Part shown: piece after piece, positions 17,115 through 26,569 of the stretch
How positions within the stretch are numbered: position 1 is the stretch's first letter
How the letters are laid out: each line of letters begins with the position of its first letter
Assembly (NCBI RefSeq): GCF_014640975.1
Contig: NZ_BMHO01000001.1
Span: forward strand, 1,374,166-1,438,165
From: Microbacterium faecale
GTDB taxonomy: Bacteria; Actinomycetota; Actinomycetes; Actinomycetales; Microbacteriaceae
Direction: 5' to 3'
Length of the DNA stretch: 64,000 bases
Notes under the pieces: generated by a model
Told to the model about the DNA's origin: nothing
Seen by the model: the letters and a program-made list of their open reading frames with translations, nothing else
Database searches by the model: none
Position numbers and translations under genes: made by a program

Positions 17115-17144
17115 TTGACGGAACTGGCTCCCTCGTGTCATGCT
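17115..17144 (+). promoter_or_regulatory. promoter of the arsR-SRPBCC pair
   Basis: TTGACG (17115-17120) and CATGCT (17139-17144) with an 18-bp spacer. The AT-rich palindrome just downstream suits repression. Confidence 0.5.
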
Positions 17145-17164
17145 TAAGGGAAAGCTTAATTAAG
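17143..17164. promoter_or_regulatory. probable ArsR-family operator
   Basis: An AT-rich island in GC-rich DNA with CTTAA (17143-17147) and a perfect 10-bp palindrome CTTAATTAAG (17155-17164), overlapping the expected transcription start and lying just before the AAGGAG ribosome binding site. This position fits autoregulation by the ArsR-type protein encoded next. Confidence 0.5.
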
Positions 17165-17175
17165 GAGATAGCGAA

Positions 17176-17541
17176 ATGGTAGCGGCGGATCGGCTGAGTC
17201 TCATCTTCGCCGCGCTCGCTGACGCCACACGTCGTGAGATCCTCACGCGCCTCGCGCAGGGGGCCGCGACCGTCGGCGAGATCGCGGAGCCCTTCGCGAT
17301 CAGCGCGCCGGCGATCTCTCAGCACCTCAAGGTGCTCGAACGTGCGGGTCTCGTGACCCGTACGGCGCACGCGCAATGGCGCACGCTCTCGCTCCAGACG
17401 GAACCGCTCGACGAGGCCGCGGCCTGGGTCGAGCGGCGGCGTCGCGAGTGGAATCTGCGCCTCGATGCGCTCGAATCGCATCTCGAAATGATGGCGGGAC
17501 ACGTCGTCGAAGACGCCCACCGCAAGGAGGAAGACCAATGA
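17176..17541 (+). CDS. ArsR/SmtB-family transcription regulator
   Basis: A 121-residue winged helix-turn-helix repressor. The ALADATRREILTRLAQG helix and the recognition helix ISAPAISQHLKVLERAGLVT are typical of the group that pairs with SRPBCC (AHSA1) proteins. It lacks the CxC or His-rich metal sites of true arsenic or metal sensors, so it probably does not sense metal. The start at 17176 has an AAGGAG ribosome binding site 8 nt upstream. Its stop overlaps the next gene by 4 bp (ATGA). Confidence 0.9.
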   Translation: MVAADRLSLIFAALADATRREILTRLAQGAATVGEIAEPFAISAPAISQHLKVLERAGLVTRTAHAQWRTLSLQTEPLDEAAAWVERRRREWNLRLDALESHLEMMAGHVVEDAHRKEEDQ

Positions 17542-18002
17542 ATAGCACGCACACCGCGACCCCGGAATTCTCGATCACGCGCACCTTCGACGTGCCGCGC
17601 GAGCTTGTCTGGCGAGCCTGGACCGAGGAGGATCAGCTGGCTCAGTGGCTGCGGCCATTCGGCGTCAGCACCGACTCGGTCGCATTCGACGTCCGCGTCG
17701 GCGGGCGCTACTCGTACACGATGACGAATGACGAGACCGGCGAGACATTCCCGACCGGCGGGGTCTTCCTCGAGGTCGAACCGATGGACCGGCTCGTCTT
17801 CACGTGGGGCGAACCGGACGCTCCGGTGGAGACCGCGCCGGTGATCACGCTCACCTTCGTGGCGAATGAGCCCGCACGCACTGAGCTCGTGTTCCATCTG
17901 CGCGGCTTCGAGGGGAGGCCCGGCGACGGCTTCGTCTACGACGGCTGGGACGAGGCGCTGAGGAACTTCGGGCGGCATCTGGCGGGGGAGCCGCTTGCCT
18001 GA
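17538..18002 (+). CDS. SRPBCC/AHSA1-domain protein
   Basis: A 154-residue single-domain protein of the START/Bet v1-like fold, with the family hallmark FDVPRELVWRAWTEEDQLAQW at the N-terminus (about 14-35), the VGGRYSYTM and VEPMDRLVFTW strands, and the WDEALRNFGRHL C-terminal helix. These proteins bind hydrophobic ligands, and the exact role here is unknown. Coupling (4-bp overlap) with an ArsR-type repressor is a recurring pair in actinobacteria, thought to be a small ligand-response module. The ATG at 17538 is preceded by AAGGAGG within the end of the regulator gene. Confidence 0.88.
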   Translation: MNSTHTATPEFSITRTFDVPRELVWRAWTEEDQLAQWLRPFGVSTDSVAFDVRVGGRYSYTMTNDETGETFPTGGVFLEVEPMDRLVFTWGEPDAPVETAPVITLTFVANEPARTELVFHLRGFEGRPGDGFVYDGWDEALRNFGRHLAGEPLA

Positions 18003-18273
18003 GGAGACGAGGGCCGCGGCCTTCAGCGGCGTGTGAATCAGACCCGAGTATCGCGAGTAGAGTGGGCAGCTGGTGAGCACGTACGAGCGATGAGGGGGGT
18101 GAGGGCCTGTGAACAGTGATAGTTCCGGTCATCGAATGTGCACCGCGCCCTCCCTGCCGATCGGCTCTCGTCTCGCGGTCTGAGCCTCAGGCACCAGCGG
18201 GCGCGGTGATGCCGTGCCCTGCCGAACGGCGTCTGCCCGCAGGGTGTGCCCTGCTACGCAAAGGACCCTCGCC
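18003..18273 (+). other. 271-bp leader upstream of mgtE
   Basis: There is no convincing gene here. The stretch contains several short hairpins, the clearest with 6-bp arms at 18239-18244 and 18249-18254, close to the mgtE start. The length would suit a regulated leader, but I could not match it to the M-box magnesium riboswitch or any other class I know. Confidence 0.35.
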
Positions 18274-19632
18274 ATGACGACCCCTCCCGCTGCCGACATC
18301 ACTGAACTCATCGACGTGATCCAGCCCCGGCTTCGCGACCGAGACCTCACCGCGATCGGCGATGCTGTCGGCGCGGTGAGCACGGACCAGATGACCGCGC
18401 TGCTGGACCGCCTTCCCGTCAAGCAGCGCGCCGTGGTGTACCGGCTGCTGCCGAAGGAGAAGGCCATCGACGTGTTCGAGCGGCTGGCGCCGAGGTCCCA
18501 GGGCGATCTGGTTCTCGGCCTCCAAGACGCCGAGGTCGTCTCCATCTTCTCCGATCTCGATCCCGACGATCGCGTGCGGCTCGTTGACGAGTTGCCCGCT
18601 GCTCTCGCCACTCGGCTGCTTCGCGGGCTGCGGACCAAGGACCGGGAGCTGACGGCCGAACTGCTTGGCTATCCGAGCGGGTCCGTCGGTCGGCGCATGA
18701 CGCCGGAGTACGTGTCCGTCAGGGCAGACCACACGGTCGAAGAATCCATGCGACGTGTGCGTGCAGGCCTCGAGCAAGCCGAGACGGTCTACACCCTGCC
18801 GGTGCTCGATGAGAAGCGCCGCGTAGTCGGCGTCGTGGGCCTGCGTGATCTGCTGAGCGCTGACCCAGGCGCGCATGTGTCGGAGATCATGGGACGCACG
18901 GAGACGGCGACCGCGTACGACGATGCGGAGGCCGCGGCACGCGAGTGCACCGGTCTCGGCGTGCTCGCGCTGCCCATCGTCGACAACGAATCGCGTCTCG
19001 TCGGCATGCTCACGATCGACGATGCGGTGCGGGTCCTGGAGGGCGAGGAGACCGAGGACTCGGCGCGGCAGGGCGGAGTGGAACCCCTTCGTCGCCCGTA
19101 CCTCGCGACGCCGCTGCGTGCGCTCTTCTCCTCGCGCGTCGTATGGCTCCTCGTCCTCGCGGTGGGTGCGACGCTCACCGTTCAGGTGCTGTCGATCTTC
19201 GAAGAGACGCTCGAGCAGGTCACCGTGCTGGCCTGGTTCGTGCCGCTGCTGATCGGCACGGGTGGCAACACGGGCAATCAGGCTGCCACGACGGTCACGC
19301 GGGCACTCGCCCTCAATGACATCGGCCCCCACGACGTGGGTCGTGTACTCGTCCGCGAACTCTGCGTGGGGATCGCGCTCGGCTCTTTGCTGGGAGCGCT
19401 CGGCGGCGTGATCACCGCGGTGATCTACGAGCCGGCAATCGGTGTCGTCATCGGGGTGACGCTGCTCGCGGTGTGTGCGATGGCGGCGACGATCGGCGGC
19501 ATCATGCCGATCGTCGCGCGAGTGCTCCGCGTCGACCCCGCCGTCTTCTCGAACCCGTTCATCACCACGTTCGTCGACGCGTCTGGCCTGGTCGTGTACT
19601 TCCTCATCGCGCGAGCAGTCCTGCAGATCTAA
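18274..19632 (+). CDS. mgtE: magnesium transporter MgtE
   Basis: A 452-residue MgtE-family Mg2+ channel. The N-terminal superhelical domain (about 1-125, MTTPPAADITELID onward) and two CBS domains (about 130-260, including VEESMRRVRAGLEQ and GMLTIDDAV) form the cytosolic Mg2+ sensor. Five membrane segments follow (about 290-452) with the pore motif PLLIGTGGNTGNQA. The TVTRALALND sequence after it is conserved. The ATG at 18274 follows AAAGGA; an earlier in-frame ATG at 18214 would add a non-conserved arginine-rich stretch and is rejected. Codon choice is slightly less GC-rich at third positions than the neighbours. Confidence 0.94.
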   Translation: MTTPPAADITELIDVIQPRLRDRDLTAIGDAVGAVSTDQMTALLDRLPVKQRAVVYRLLPKEKAIDVFERLAPRSQGDLVLGLQDAEVVSIFSDLDPDDRVRLVDELPAALATRLLRGLRTKDRELTAELLGYPSGSVGRRMTPEYVSVRADHTVEESMRRVRAGLEQAETVYTLPVLDEKRRVVGVVGLRDLLSADPGAHVSEIMGRTETATAYDDAEAAARECTGLGVLALPIVDNESRLVGMLTIDDAVRVLEGEETEDSARQGGVEPLRRPYLATPLRALFSSRVVWLLVLAVGATLTVQVLSIFEETLEQVTVLAWFVPLLIGTGGNTGNQAATTVTRALALNDIGPHDVGRVLVRELCVGIALGSLLGALGGVITAVIYEPAIGVVIGVTLLAVCAMAATIGGIMPIVARVLRVDPAVFSNPFITTFVDASGLVVYFLIARAVLQI

Positions 19633-19657
19633 GGGCGAGACGTTCGCCGCGTCGCCC
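19633..19657. terminator. short hairpin between convergent genes
   Basis: GGGCGA (19633-19638) pairs with TCGCCC (19652-19657), and further bases can pair with a bulge. It fills the 27-bp gap between mgtE and the minus-strand DUF4870 gene. Confidence 0.35.
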
Positions 19658-19659
19658 GG

Positions 19660-20046
19660 TTACTTCGCGGCCCACTTCTCCGCCATGTCGCCGATGAGCG
19701 GGAGCTTGACGTGGACGAGGTTGTAGCCCTTGATGATGAGGAAGATCCACAGCGCAAGGCTCGCGAGGCCCACGATGCCGTAGACGATGCTGAACAGCGC
19801 GCCGAGCCACCACAGAATCAGTCCCGCGATCAGCTGGACGATCCCGAGCACGATGTATACGGCGACGAGTGCGATGCTGAGGAGGATCGACTGGGCCGCG
19901 TGGAAGCGCACTTCGCGATGCTTCTGCGTGAGGAGCATGATGAGGCCGCCGACCCACGTGAGATAGGCGACGAGACCGCCCACCTTCGGGTCGAGGCCGT
20001 CGCCGGCGGCTGCGCTGTGAGTCTCAGATTGCATGTTCTCGGTCAT
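19660..20046 (-). CDS. DUF4870 (Tic20-like) membrane protein
   Basis: A 128-residue protein with three or four predicted membrane segments (about 23-39, 53-75, 80-105). The motif YLTWVGGLIMLLTQKHREVRFHAAQS (about 28-53) is the DUF4870 signature. Its function is unknown; the family is also described as Tic20-like. The first 20 residues are polar and acidic. Met5 (20034) is an alternative start. It is a monocistronic-looking gene, 62 bp upstream of which (on its strand) lies the end of the peptide transporter operon. Confidence 0.85.
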   Translation of the reverse strand: MTENMQSETHSAAAGDGLDPKVGGLVAYLTWVGGLIMLLTQKHREVRFHAAQSILLSIALVAVYIVLGIVQLIAGLILWWLGALFSIVYGIVGLASLALWIFLIIKGYNLVHVKLPLIGDMAEKWAAK

Positions 20047-20108
20047 GGTTTTCCTCTTCGCCGTTCGCTGTGTACTCCGATTCGTACCGCGAGGCGCTCA
20101 CATATCGC

Positions 20109-20889
<781 letters not shown>

Positions 20890-20897
<8 letters not shown>

Positions 20898-21684
20898 CGC
20901 GTCCCCCGTTCGGTCGCCAGGTCGTCGCGGTCGCATCCCGCAGCAGGCCGCGCGTGACCTCGTGCTCCGGGCTCGTCAACAGAGATCCCACCTCACCCCT
21001 CTCGACGACGCGGCCGCTCTCGAGCACGGCTGCGTGCGTGGCGATCTGGGCGAGCACGGCGAGGTCGTGGGTGATGAAGAGCAGCGACATGCCGCGTTCG
21101 TCGGCCAGGCGGGTCATCAGCGCGAGCACCTCGGCCTGGATCGTGACGTCGAGGGCGGTCGTCGGCTCGTCCGCGATGAGCAGCTCCGGGCCGTTCGCGA
21201 GGGCCATCGCGAGCGCGGCTCGCTGCCGTTGGCCGCCCGACAGCTGGTGCGGGTAGCGCGCGACGATGCCGCCCGGATCCGGGAGCGCGACCTGGCGGGC
21301 CAGGTCGATGGCGAGGCGCGCGGCCTCGCCGCGGCCGATGCGGCGGTGGATTCGCGCCGGCTCGGAGATCTGCCGCCCGATCCGGCGGATCGGATTCAGT
21401 GCCGTGCGCGGCTCCTGGAAGACCATGCCGATCTCGTTGCCGCGGATCCGCGCGATCTCGCGGTCCGTCGCTCCGATCAGCTCGCGCCCATTCCATCGGA
21501 TCGACCCGCTTGCCTGCGCCCCGCTCGGCAGCAGCCCGAGGACGGCGAGCGCGGTGAGTGACTTGCCGGATCCGGATTCGCCGATCAGCCCCATTCTCGC
21601 CCCGGCCGGAACATCGAACGACACGCCGTCCACGGGGCGCGCGTCGCCGATGTCGATCGTGAGGTTCGAGACGACCAGGGTCAT
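20890..21684 (-). CDS. oligopeptide ABC transporter ATP-binding protein (DppD/OppD type)
   Basis: A 264-residue ABC ATPase, first of the two in this importer. Walker A GESGSGKS, Q-loop VFQEPRTALNPIRRIG, signature LSGGQRQRAALAMAL and Walker B LLIADEPTTALD are intact. The ALNPIRRIGRQI stretch is typical of DppD/OppD. The frame is open far upstream, but the ATG at 21684 begins the conserved first strand (MTLVVSNLTIDIG) and overlaps the permease gene by 4 bp, so it is the natural start. Confidence 0.9.
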
Positions 21685-22550
21685 GCGACCACCCCCGGCG
21701 TGTGGCGCGCCGCGCGCGATCCGCGGTGGGCGAGGGTCGGATCCGTCGCTTCGCGCAGCGCGTCGCCGAGGAGATTGAGCGCGAACACCGTCACCGCGAT
21801 CGCAAGCCCCGGCCACACCACGCTCAGCGGATGCAACGAGATGTAGTCCTGGAGCTCGCTCAGCAGCAGCCCCCAGCTCGGTTGCGTGACCGGGGCGCCG
21901 AAGCCGAGATACGACAGCCCGGCCTCGGCGAGCACGGCGGCGGCCATCGACCACGACAGCTGCACGATGAAGACGGGGGCGACGTTCGGCAGCAGATGGC
22001 GCACGAGGATCTGACTGCTCCCGAGCCCCGACGCCCGTGCCGCGAGCACGAAGTCGGACTGGCCGACACGGCGCAGCTCCCCGCGCGCCACGCGGGCGAT
22101 GTTTACGCCGAAACCGACGCCCACCGACCACACGACGACCCACAGGGATCCGCCCCAGACGGCCGCGAGCATCATCGCGATGAGCAGGACGGGGAACGCG
22201 ATGAGGATGTCGACGAGGACGGCGACCGCCTCGCGGACCGGTCGCACCGTGAGCGCCCCGAGAGCGGCGAGCACGACGCCGATGATCGTGGCGACGACGC
22301 CCGCGCCGACCGCGACGGCGACGGTCACGCGCGCACCGGACATGAGCAGCGAGAGGATGTCGCGGCCCGTTCCGTCTGTTCCGAGCAGGTGGGGCCAGCC
22401 GGGGGCTCCCCACGCGGAGTAGGCGTCGGCGGCGCCCGGGGGAAACGGCGTCCACACGATCGAGACCGCCGCGGTGAGGGCGACGCATGCGAGAATGACC
22501 GCCGCCGCACGGCCCGCCGGGGCCTGCCACAGTCGCACCGCCCACCTCAT
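21681..22550 (-). CDS. oligopeptide ABC transporter permease (DppC type)
   Basis: A 289-residue permease with about six membrane segments. It has the HLLGTDGTGRDILS motif near residue 54 that marks the DppC/OppC family, and an EAA loop (LAARASGLGSSQILVRHLLP) that couples to the ATPases. It ends with DALREATDPTL, the usual DppC C-terminus. The ATG at 22550 gives the proper N-terminus with its first membrane segment and overlaps the dppB-like gene by 4 bp. Confidence 0.92.
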   Translation of the reverse strand: MRWAVRLWQAPAGRAAAVILACVALTAAVSIVWTPFPPGAADAYSAWGAPGWPHLLGTDGTGRDILSLLMSGARVTVAVAVGAGVVATIIGVVLAALGALTVRPVREAVAVLVDILIAFPVLLIAMMLAAVWGGSLWVVVWSVGVGFGVNIARVARGELRRVGQSDFVLAARASGLGSSQILVRHLLPNVAPVFIVQLSWSMAAAVLAEAGLSYLGFGAPVTQPSWGLLLSELQDYISLHPLSVVWPGLAIAVTVFALNLLGDALREATDPTLAHRGSRAARHTPGVVA

Positions 22551-23497
22551 GTGCGCTCCCGCTGGCGGGGGTCGACGGCGTGATGGGCGAGGTCGATGAG
22601 GAACCCGACGATCAGCACGAACCCGGTGAGTACGAGCAGCTCGCCCTGCACCATCACGAGGTCGCGTTCGCCGACGTCCGAGACGAGCATGCGGCCGATG
22701 CCGGGGAGCGTGAAGACCTGCTCGATCACGACTGCGCCCACGACGATGCCGGCGATCTGGATGCCGAGCACCGTCACGATCGACAGCCCGACGGCCGGTA
22801 GCCCGTGCCTGACGAGGGCCTGCGAGCGGGTGAGGCCCTTCGATGCGGCCGTGCGGACGAAGTCCTCGCCGGTCGCCTGCAGGGTGGCGCTGCGCACGAA
22901 GCGCATGAGCATCGCCCCCTCCACGATGCCGATCGTGAGCGCGGGGAGGAGGAGAGCACGAATCGCCGCGGCCGGATCGTCCCAGCCCGCCCGCGGGAAC
23001 CCCTGCGCGGGAAGCCAGCCGAGCACGATGGCAAAGACGACGACGAGCATCAGCCCGGCCCACACGACCGGGACGGCGGCGAGCAGCTGCGCGACGACGG
23101 TGAGCGCCGTGCCGGAGGGGCGCCCGCGACGGATCGCGGAGACGATGCCGAGCGGCACGGCGAGGGCGAGGGCGATGACGAGCGACAGCACTCCGAGCGG
23201 GATCGTCACCTGCGCCTTGGCCACCAGCTCGCTGCCCACGCTCGCACCGGTCAGCAACGAGTTGCCGAGATCGCCCGACAGGACCCCGCCGATCCACTCG
23301 ACGTATTGCTGCGCGAGCGGTCGGTCGAGTCCGAGCTCGGCGCGGATCGCGGCGACCTGTGCGGGCGTTCCCTCGGTGCCCGCGATCATCTGCGCGACGT
23401 CGCCCGGCAGGATCCGCAGCGCGCCGAAGATGACCGCGCTCGCGACGAGCAGGCCCAGGGCGAGCAGCAGGATCCGCGTGAGGGCGTAGCGCAGCAT
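22547..23497 (-). CDS. oligopeptide ABC transporter permease (DppB type)
   Basis: A 316-residue permease with about six membrane segments. The N-terminal MLRYALTRILLLALGLLVAS and RILPGDVAQMIAG, the EAA loop (RTAASKGLTRSQALVRHGLP), EQVFTLPGIGRML and the C-terminal HHAVDPRQRER are all typical of DppB/OppB. The partner permease overlaps it by 4 bp. The binding protein gene ends 5 bp upstream. Confidence 0.93.
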   Translation of the reverse strand: MLRYALTRILLLALGLLVASAVIFGALRILPGDVAQMIAGTEGTPAQVAAIRAELGLDRPLAQQYVEWIGGVLSGDLGNSLLTGASVGSELVAKAQVTIPLGVLSLVIALALAVPLGIVSAIRRGRPSGTALTVVAQLLAAVPVVWAGLMLVVVFAIVLGWLPAQGFPRAGWDDPAAAIRALLLPALTIGIVEGAMLMRFVRSATLQATGEDFVRTAASKGLTRSQALVRHGLPAVGLSIVTVLGIQIAGIVVGAVVIEQVFTLPGIGRMLVSDVGERDLVMVQGELLVLTGFVLIVGFLIDLAHHAVDPRQRERT

Positions 23498-23502
23498 GGC
23501 GG

Positions 23503-25017
23503 TCAGTTCGAGACGGTCACGTCCGACACGTCGAGCCGCGTGCTCGTCGCCGATACGGGGAAGTTCTCGATGCCCGGTGCGATCGCCACGATGTCGCTGC
23601 GCGTGAACAGCCAGTCGGCAGGGTGCTGCTCGGCGACGACGCGAGCGGCCTGCGCGATCAGTTCAGCCGAGGCGTCGGGGTCCGTTTGCCGCATCGCCTC
23701 CGCGTAGAGCGCGCGCACCTCGTCGAAGGCCTCCTCGTCGGCGAGGGCGTAGTAGTAGTCGGGGTTCGTCCACGTGTCGAAGTCGCGCGGCTCGACGTGG
23801 TTCACGAGGCTCAACTCGTAGTCGGCGTTGCTGTAGACGTCGTTGAGCCACGTCGAGAACTCGACCGTCTCGACGTCGAGCGTGACGCCGACGTCCGCGA
23901 ACATCGACGCGAGCAGCGTCGAGAGGTAGGTCGGATAGGTGTTGGAGACCGTCAGCTCGAGCGTGAGGTCGTCGACGCCCGCCTCCTCGAGGAGGTCGCG
24001 GGCGGCGTCGGGGTCGAAGGAGATCGTGTCGGACAGGTCCTCGTAGCCGGGGTCGAGGACAGGAACGGGGCCATACTGCGCCTCGCCGGCGCCGACGCGC
24101 TCGAGGATCGCGTCGTGGTCGATCGCGAGTCGGAGCGCCTCCCGTACACGGATGTCGTCGAGAGGCTCGGCCTGTTCGTTGAAGGCGAGGATGAACTTGT
24201 CGGTCGTCTCGCCCTCCGCGAGTTCGAACGCCCCGTCGAGCTGCGAGGCGAGATCGGCCTCGACGGCGGTGAGGACGTCGAGGGATCCGTCGAGTCCGGC
24301 TGCGACGAGCGCCGTCGCCTCGGGGATGTAGGCGAAGACGACGTCGGCGACGCCCGCCGGATCCCCCCAGTAGTCGTCGTAGCGCGTGAACGTGAGGCTG
24401 TCGCCCTGACTCCACGCCTCGAGCACGAAGGGGCCCGTGCCGTTCGCCGCCGTCTGCATGTCGGTGGTGTCGTCCGCGTCGAAGATGAGCCCGGCCGGCC
24501 CGGTCAGGAGGAAGAGGAAGTTCTGGTTCGGCTCCGACAGCGTGATCTCCACCGTGCCCTCGTCGAGCGCGGAGACCTTTTCGATCGCCTGCAGGCTCGG
24601 GAAGCCGATCATCGACTCGTCGGAGCGGGTCTCGTCGAGCGTGGCGACGACGTCCTCTGCCGTGAACTCGGCGCCGTCGTGGAAGGTGACGCCCGTCTCG
24701 AGGGTGAAGGTATAGGTGCGGCCGTCGTCGGAGATCGTCCAGTCGCTTGCCAGGGACGGCACGACCTCGCCGTCCTCGGCGCGTGAGACGAGGCCCTCGT
24801 AGATGTTGTCGGTGAGAGCCTGCTCGAGGGCAGCCCCCGAGGTGCGGCGAATGTCGAGGTTCGTCGGCTCGAGCTGCAGGCCGACGGTGAGCGTGGCATC
24901 CGGGTCGACGGCGCCGGTCGGCTGCTCGGCGGATCCGCCCGAGCAGCTCGCGAGCGCGATGGCGCCCGCGGCCACGATGGCCGCGGCCGTCAGGCGCGGT
25001 GCGGGGGAGAGGGACAT
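23503..25017 (-). CDS. peptide-type ABC transporter substrate-binding lipoprotein
   Basis: A 504-residue SBP family 5 binding protein. The N-terminus is a lipoprotein signal ending ALASC at about residue 25. The family fold is clear: LTVGLQLEPTNLDIRRTSG, VTFHDGAEFTAEDVVATL, GTGPFVLEAW and REALRLAIDHDAIL. These proteins bind di- or oligopeptides, nickel or other small solutes, and the ligand cannot be told from sequence. The start ATG at 25017 has a GGAAGGA ribosome binding site. The alpha/beta hydrolase gene ends 19 bp upstream on the same strand, so both are likely in one transcript. Confidence 0.92.
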   Translation of the reverse strand: MSLSPAPRLTAAAIVAAGAIALASCSGGSAEQPTGAVDPDATLTVGLQLEPTNLDIRRTSGAALEQALTDNIYEGLVSRAEDGEVVPSLASDWTISDDGRTYTFTLETGVTFHDGAEFTAEDVVATLDETRSDESMIGFPSLQAIEKVSALDEGTVEITLSEPNQNFLFLLTGPAGLIFDADDTTDMQTAANGTGPFVLEAWSQGDSLTFTRYDDYWGDPAGVADVVFAYIPEATALVAAGLDGSLDVLTAVEADLASQLDGAFELAEGETTDKFILAFNEQAEPLDDIRVREALRLAIDHDAILERVGAGEAQYGPVPVLDPGYEDLSDTISFDPDAARDLLEEAGVDDLTLELTVSNTYPTYLSTLLASMFADVGVTLDVETVEFSTWLNDVYSNADYELSLVNHVEPRDFDTWTNPDYYYALADEEAFDEVRALYAEAMRQTDPDASAELIAQAARVVAEQHPADWLFTRSDIVAIAPGIENFPVSATSTRLDVSDVTVSN

Positions 25018-25036
25018 CGGCGGATCCTTCCGAAGA

Positions 25037-25867
25037 TCACGTGGTCGGAGCGAGGCTGCGCACGAGCGACGCGAGGTCGGCGGAGTGCGTCTCCTGCACG
25101 TTGTGGGGTGCGTCGAGAACGGTGAGCGCGTCGTCGCCGCGTGCATCGCGGAAGGCGGCGAGGGCGCTCTCGCCGAGGAAGCCACGCGTGCCGGCCACGA
25201 GCGAAACGGGAGCGGCGACGGCGGCGAGCTCCTCGCGCGTGACGGCGCGTGCGCGGGGCGAGGTGTCCGCGGCTGATGGTGAGAGGATTCGCGCCATGTG
25301 GTGCTTCCACTCGAGTGCGCCGTCCGCGCGCAGGCGGGTGTTCAGTTCGATGCCACGGCGAGCGTTCTGGCGGGACCCGCCGAGTCCGAACGACTCCACG
25401 TGGTCGAGCGCGTCGTCGAGCGAAGCGAACTCGAGGCGCGCGTAGAAGGCGCGCAGCATGTCGAGCCCGCCCGATTCGATCTCCGGCAGCACGTCGACCA
25501 GCACGAGGTGCGCCACGAGGTCGGGCCGGTCGCGGGCGAGCACGATCGACGCGAGCCCGCCGAGCGAATGACCGACGAGCACGACCGGCGTGGAGGTCCA
25601 CGTCTCGAGGGCACGAGCGATGTCGGGTGCGAGCGCGTCCGCGGAGTAGTCCGCGTCGTCGCGCCACGAGGAGTCACCGTGACCCGGCAGATCGAGCGCG
25701 AGGGCCGGAGCGTCGAGGGCGGCGATCGTGCGATCCCACGTGTGAGCGTTGAGCCCCGCGCCGTGCACGAAGGCGATGCGCGGGGTCGCGGCGCCCGATC
25801 GTCGAGCACTGAGGACGCGACCGTCGTCGAGGTCGAACGAGACGGACCGGTCGTCGGTCGTTGCCAT
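25037..25867 (-). CDS. alpha/beta hydrolase heading the peptide-transporter operon
   Basis: A 276-residue cytoplasmic alpha/beta hydrolase. FVHGAGLNAHTWD carries the oxyanion region, DLPGHGDS the strand-4 turn, and GHSLGG the nucleophile Ser elbow. A late Asp (in APVSLVAGTRGFLG the acid position is not the usual Asp and is unclear) and the His in DAPHNVQETH are candidates for the rest of the triad. The start at 25867 is preferred for an AAGGA 8 nt upstream; in-frame starts at 25876 and 25906 are possible. Its position as first gene of the dpp-like operon suggests action on an imported ester, lactone or peptide derivative, which is inference. Confidence 0.85.
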   Translation of the reverse strand: MATTDDRSVSFDLDDGRVLSARRSGAATPRIAFVHGAGLNAHTWDRTIAALDAPALALDLPGHGDSSWRDDADYSADALAPDIARALETWTSTPVVLVGHSLGGLASIVLARDRPDLVAHLVLVDVLPEIESGGLDMLRAFYARLEFASLDDALDHVESFGLGGSRQNARRGIELNTRLRADGALEWKHHMARILSPSAADTSPRARAVTREELAAVAAPVSLVAGTRGFLGESALAAFRDARGDDALTVLDAPHNVQETHSADLASLVRSLAPTT

Positions 25868-26044
25868 CGCGGTCATCCTTGAATCAGGGAGAGAAGTTGG
25901 CACCATTCTGTCGGCCCGGCGGCGCCACTGGGAAATCGAAAGGAAATCTGCCCAAGTTCAGTCGTACGATGTGCGCATAATGCTCGACCCGGGTTCAGGA
26001 GACTGCGCATAGCGGATTTTCGCCCGTGTAGGTGGAGGCGTCGG

Positions 26045-26050
26045 TAGGGT
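26045..26050 (+). promoter_or_regulatory. -10 box of a leaderless promoter (CMD gene)
   Basis: TAGGGT ends 6 nt before the ATG at 26057, and there is no Shine-Dalgarno sequence between them. Confidence 0.45.
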
Positions 26051-26056
26051 GCGACC

Positions 26057-26527
26057 ATGACCGAAAAGCGAGTGCATCTGGCCAAGTCCGCCCCGAGCGC
26101 GTACGCGTCACTCGACGCCTTTGCGAAGGAGGTCGGGCGCGTCAGCAGTGACTACGGCATCGACGATCGTCTGAAGGAACTCGTCCAACTGCACTGCTCG
26201 CAATTGAACGGATGTGCCTTCTGCGTGCGGGTGCACGTCAACGCCGCGAAGAAGGCGGGCATCACGATGGACGAGCTCGGACAGATCGCGACCTGGCGCG
26301 AGTCGGGTGTCTTCTCGGAGCGCGAGCGCGCCGCTCTTGAGCTGGCGGAGGAATTCACCTTCATCCACGACGGCGGGGTTCGCGACGACGTCTATGGCCG
26401 TGTCGGCAGCGTGCTGTCGGAGAAGGAATACATCGGTGTGAGCTGGCTCGCGATTTCGATCAACGCCTTCAACCGGCTCGCGATCGCGGGGCGGTATCCG
26501 GTGCCGCCGCTCTCCGACTCCGAGTGA
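26057..26527 (+). CDS. carboxymuconolactone decarboxylase/AhpD-like protein
   Basis: A 156-residue all-helical protein of the CMD/AhpD superfamily. The redox motif is in ELVQLHCSQLNGCAFCVRVH (residues about 37-56), with the CxxC and a downstream His as in alkylhydroperoxidase AhpD. This makes thiol peroxidase activity more likely than lactone decarboxylation. The C-terminal SWLAISINAFNRLAIAG is a family signature. It is monocistronic, diverging from the alpha/beta hydrolase operon across 189 bp. Translation probably begins at the very 5' end of the mRNA. Confidence 0.9.
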   Translation: MTEKRVHLAKSAPSAYASLDAFAKEVGRVSSDYGIDDRLKELVQLHCSQLNGCAFCVRVHVNAAKKAGITMDELGQIATWRESGVFSERERAALELAEEFTFIHDGGVRDDVYGRVGSVLSEKEYIGVSWLAISINAFNRLAIAGRYPVPPLSDSE

Positions 26528-26529
26528 GG

Positions 26530-26548
26530 TTAGGCAACGCTATCCTTC
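26530..26548 (+). promoter_or_regulatory. IdeR/DtxR-type iron box
   Basis: TTAGGCAACGCTATCCTTC matches the 19-bp consensus TTAGGTTAGSCTAACCTAA at 13 positions, including the TTAGG and CTA cores. It overlaps the -35 region of the SIP gene, whose family works in iron acquisition, which strengthens the call. It lies immediately after the stop codon of the preceding gene. Confidence 0.55.
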
Positions 26549-26554
26549 CTGGCG

Positions 26555-26560
26555 TATGAT
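26555..26560 (+). promoter_or_regulatory. -10 box of the SIP gene
   Basis: TATGAT ends 9 nt before the ATG at 26570, so the mRNA would carry at most a very short leader. Confidence 0.5.
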
Positions 26561-26569
26561 GAAGACATC

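Noticed and set aside
18003-18273. possible M-box magnesium riboswitch before mgtE
   Set aside because: Length and place would fit, but I could not align the conserved M-box core sequences or its three-way layout, so only an unassigned leader is reported.
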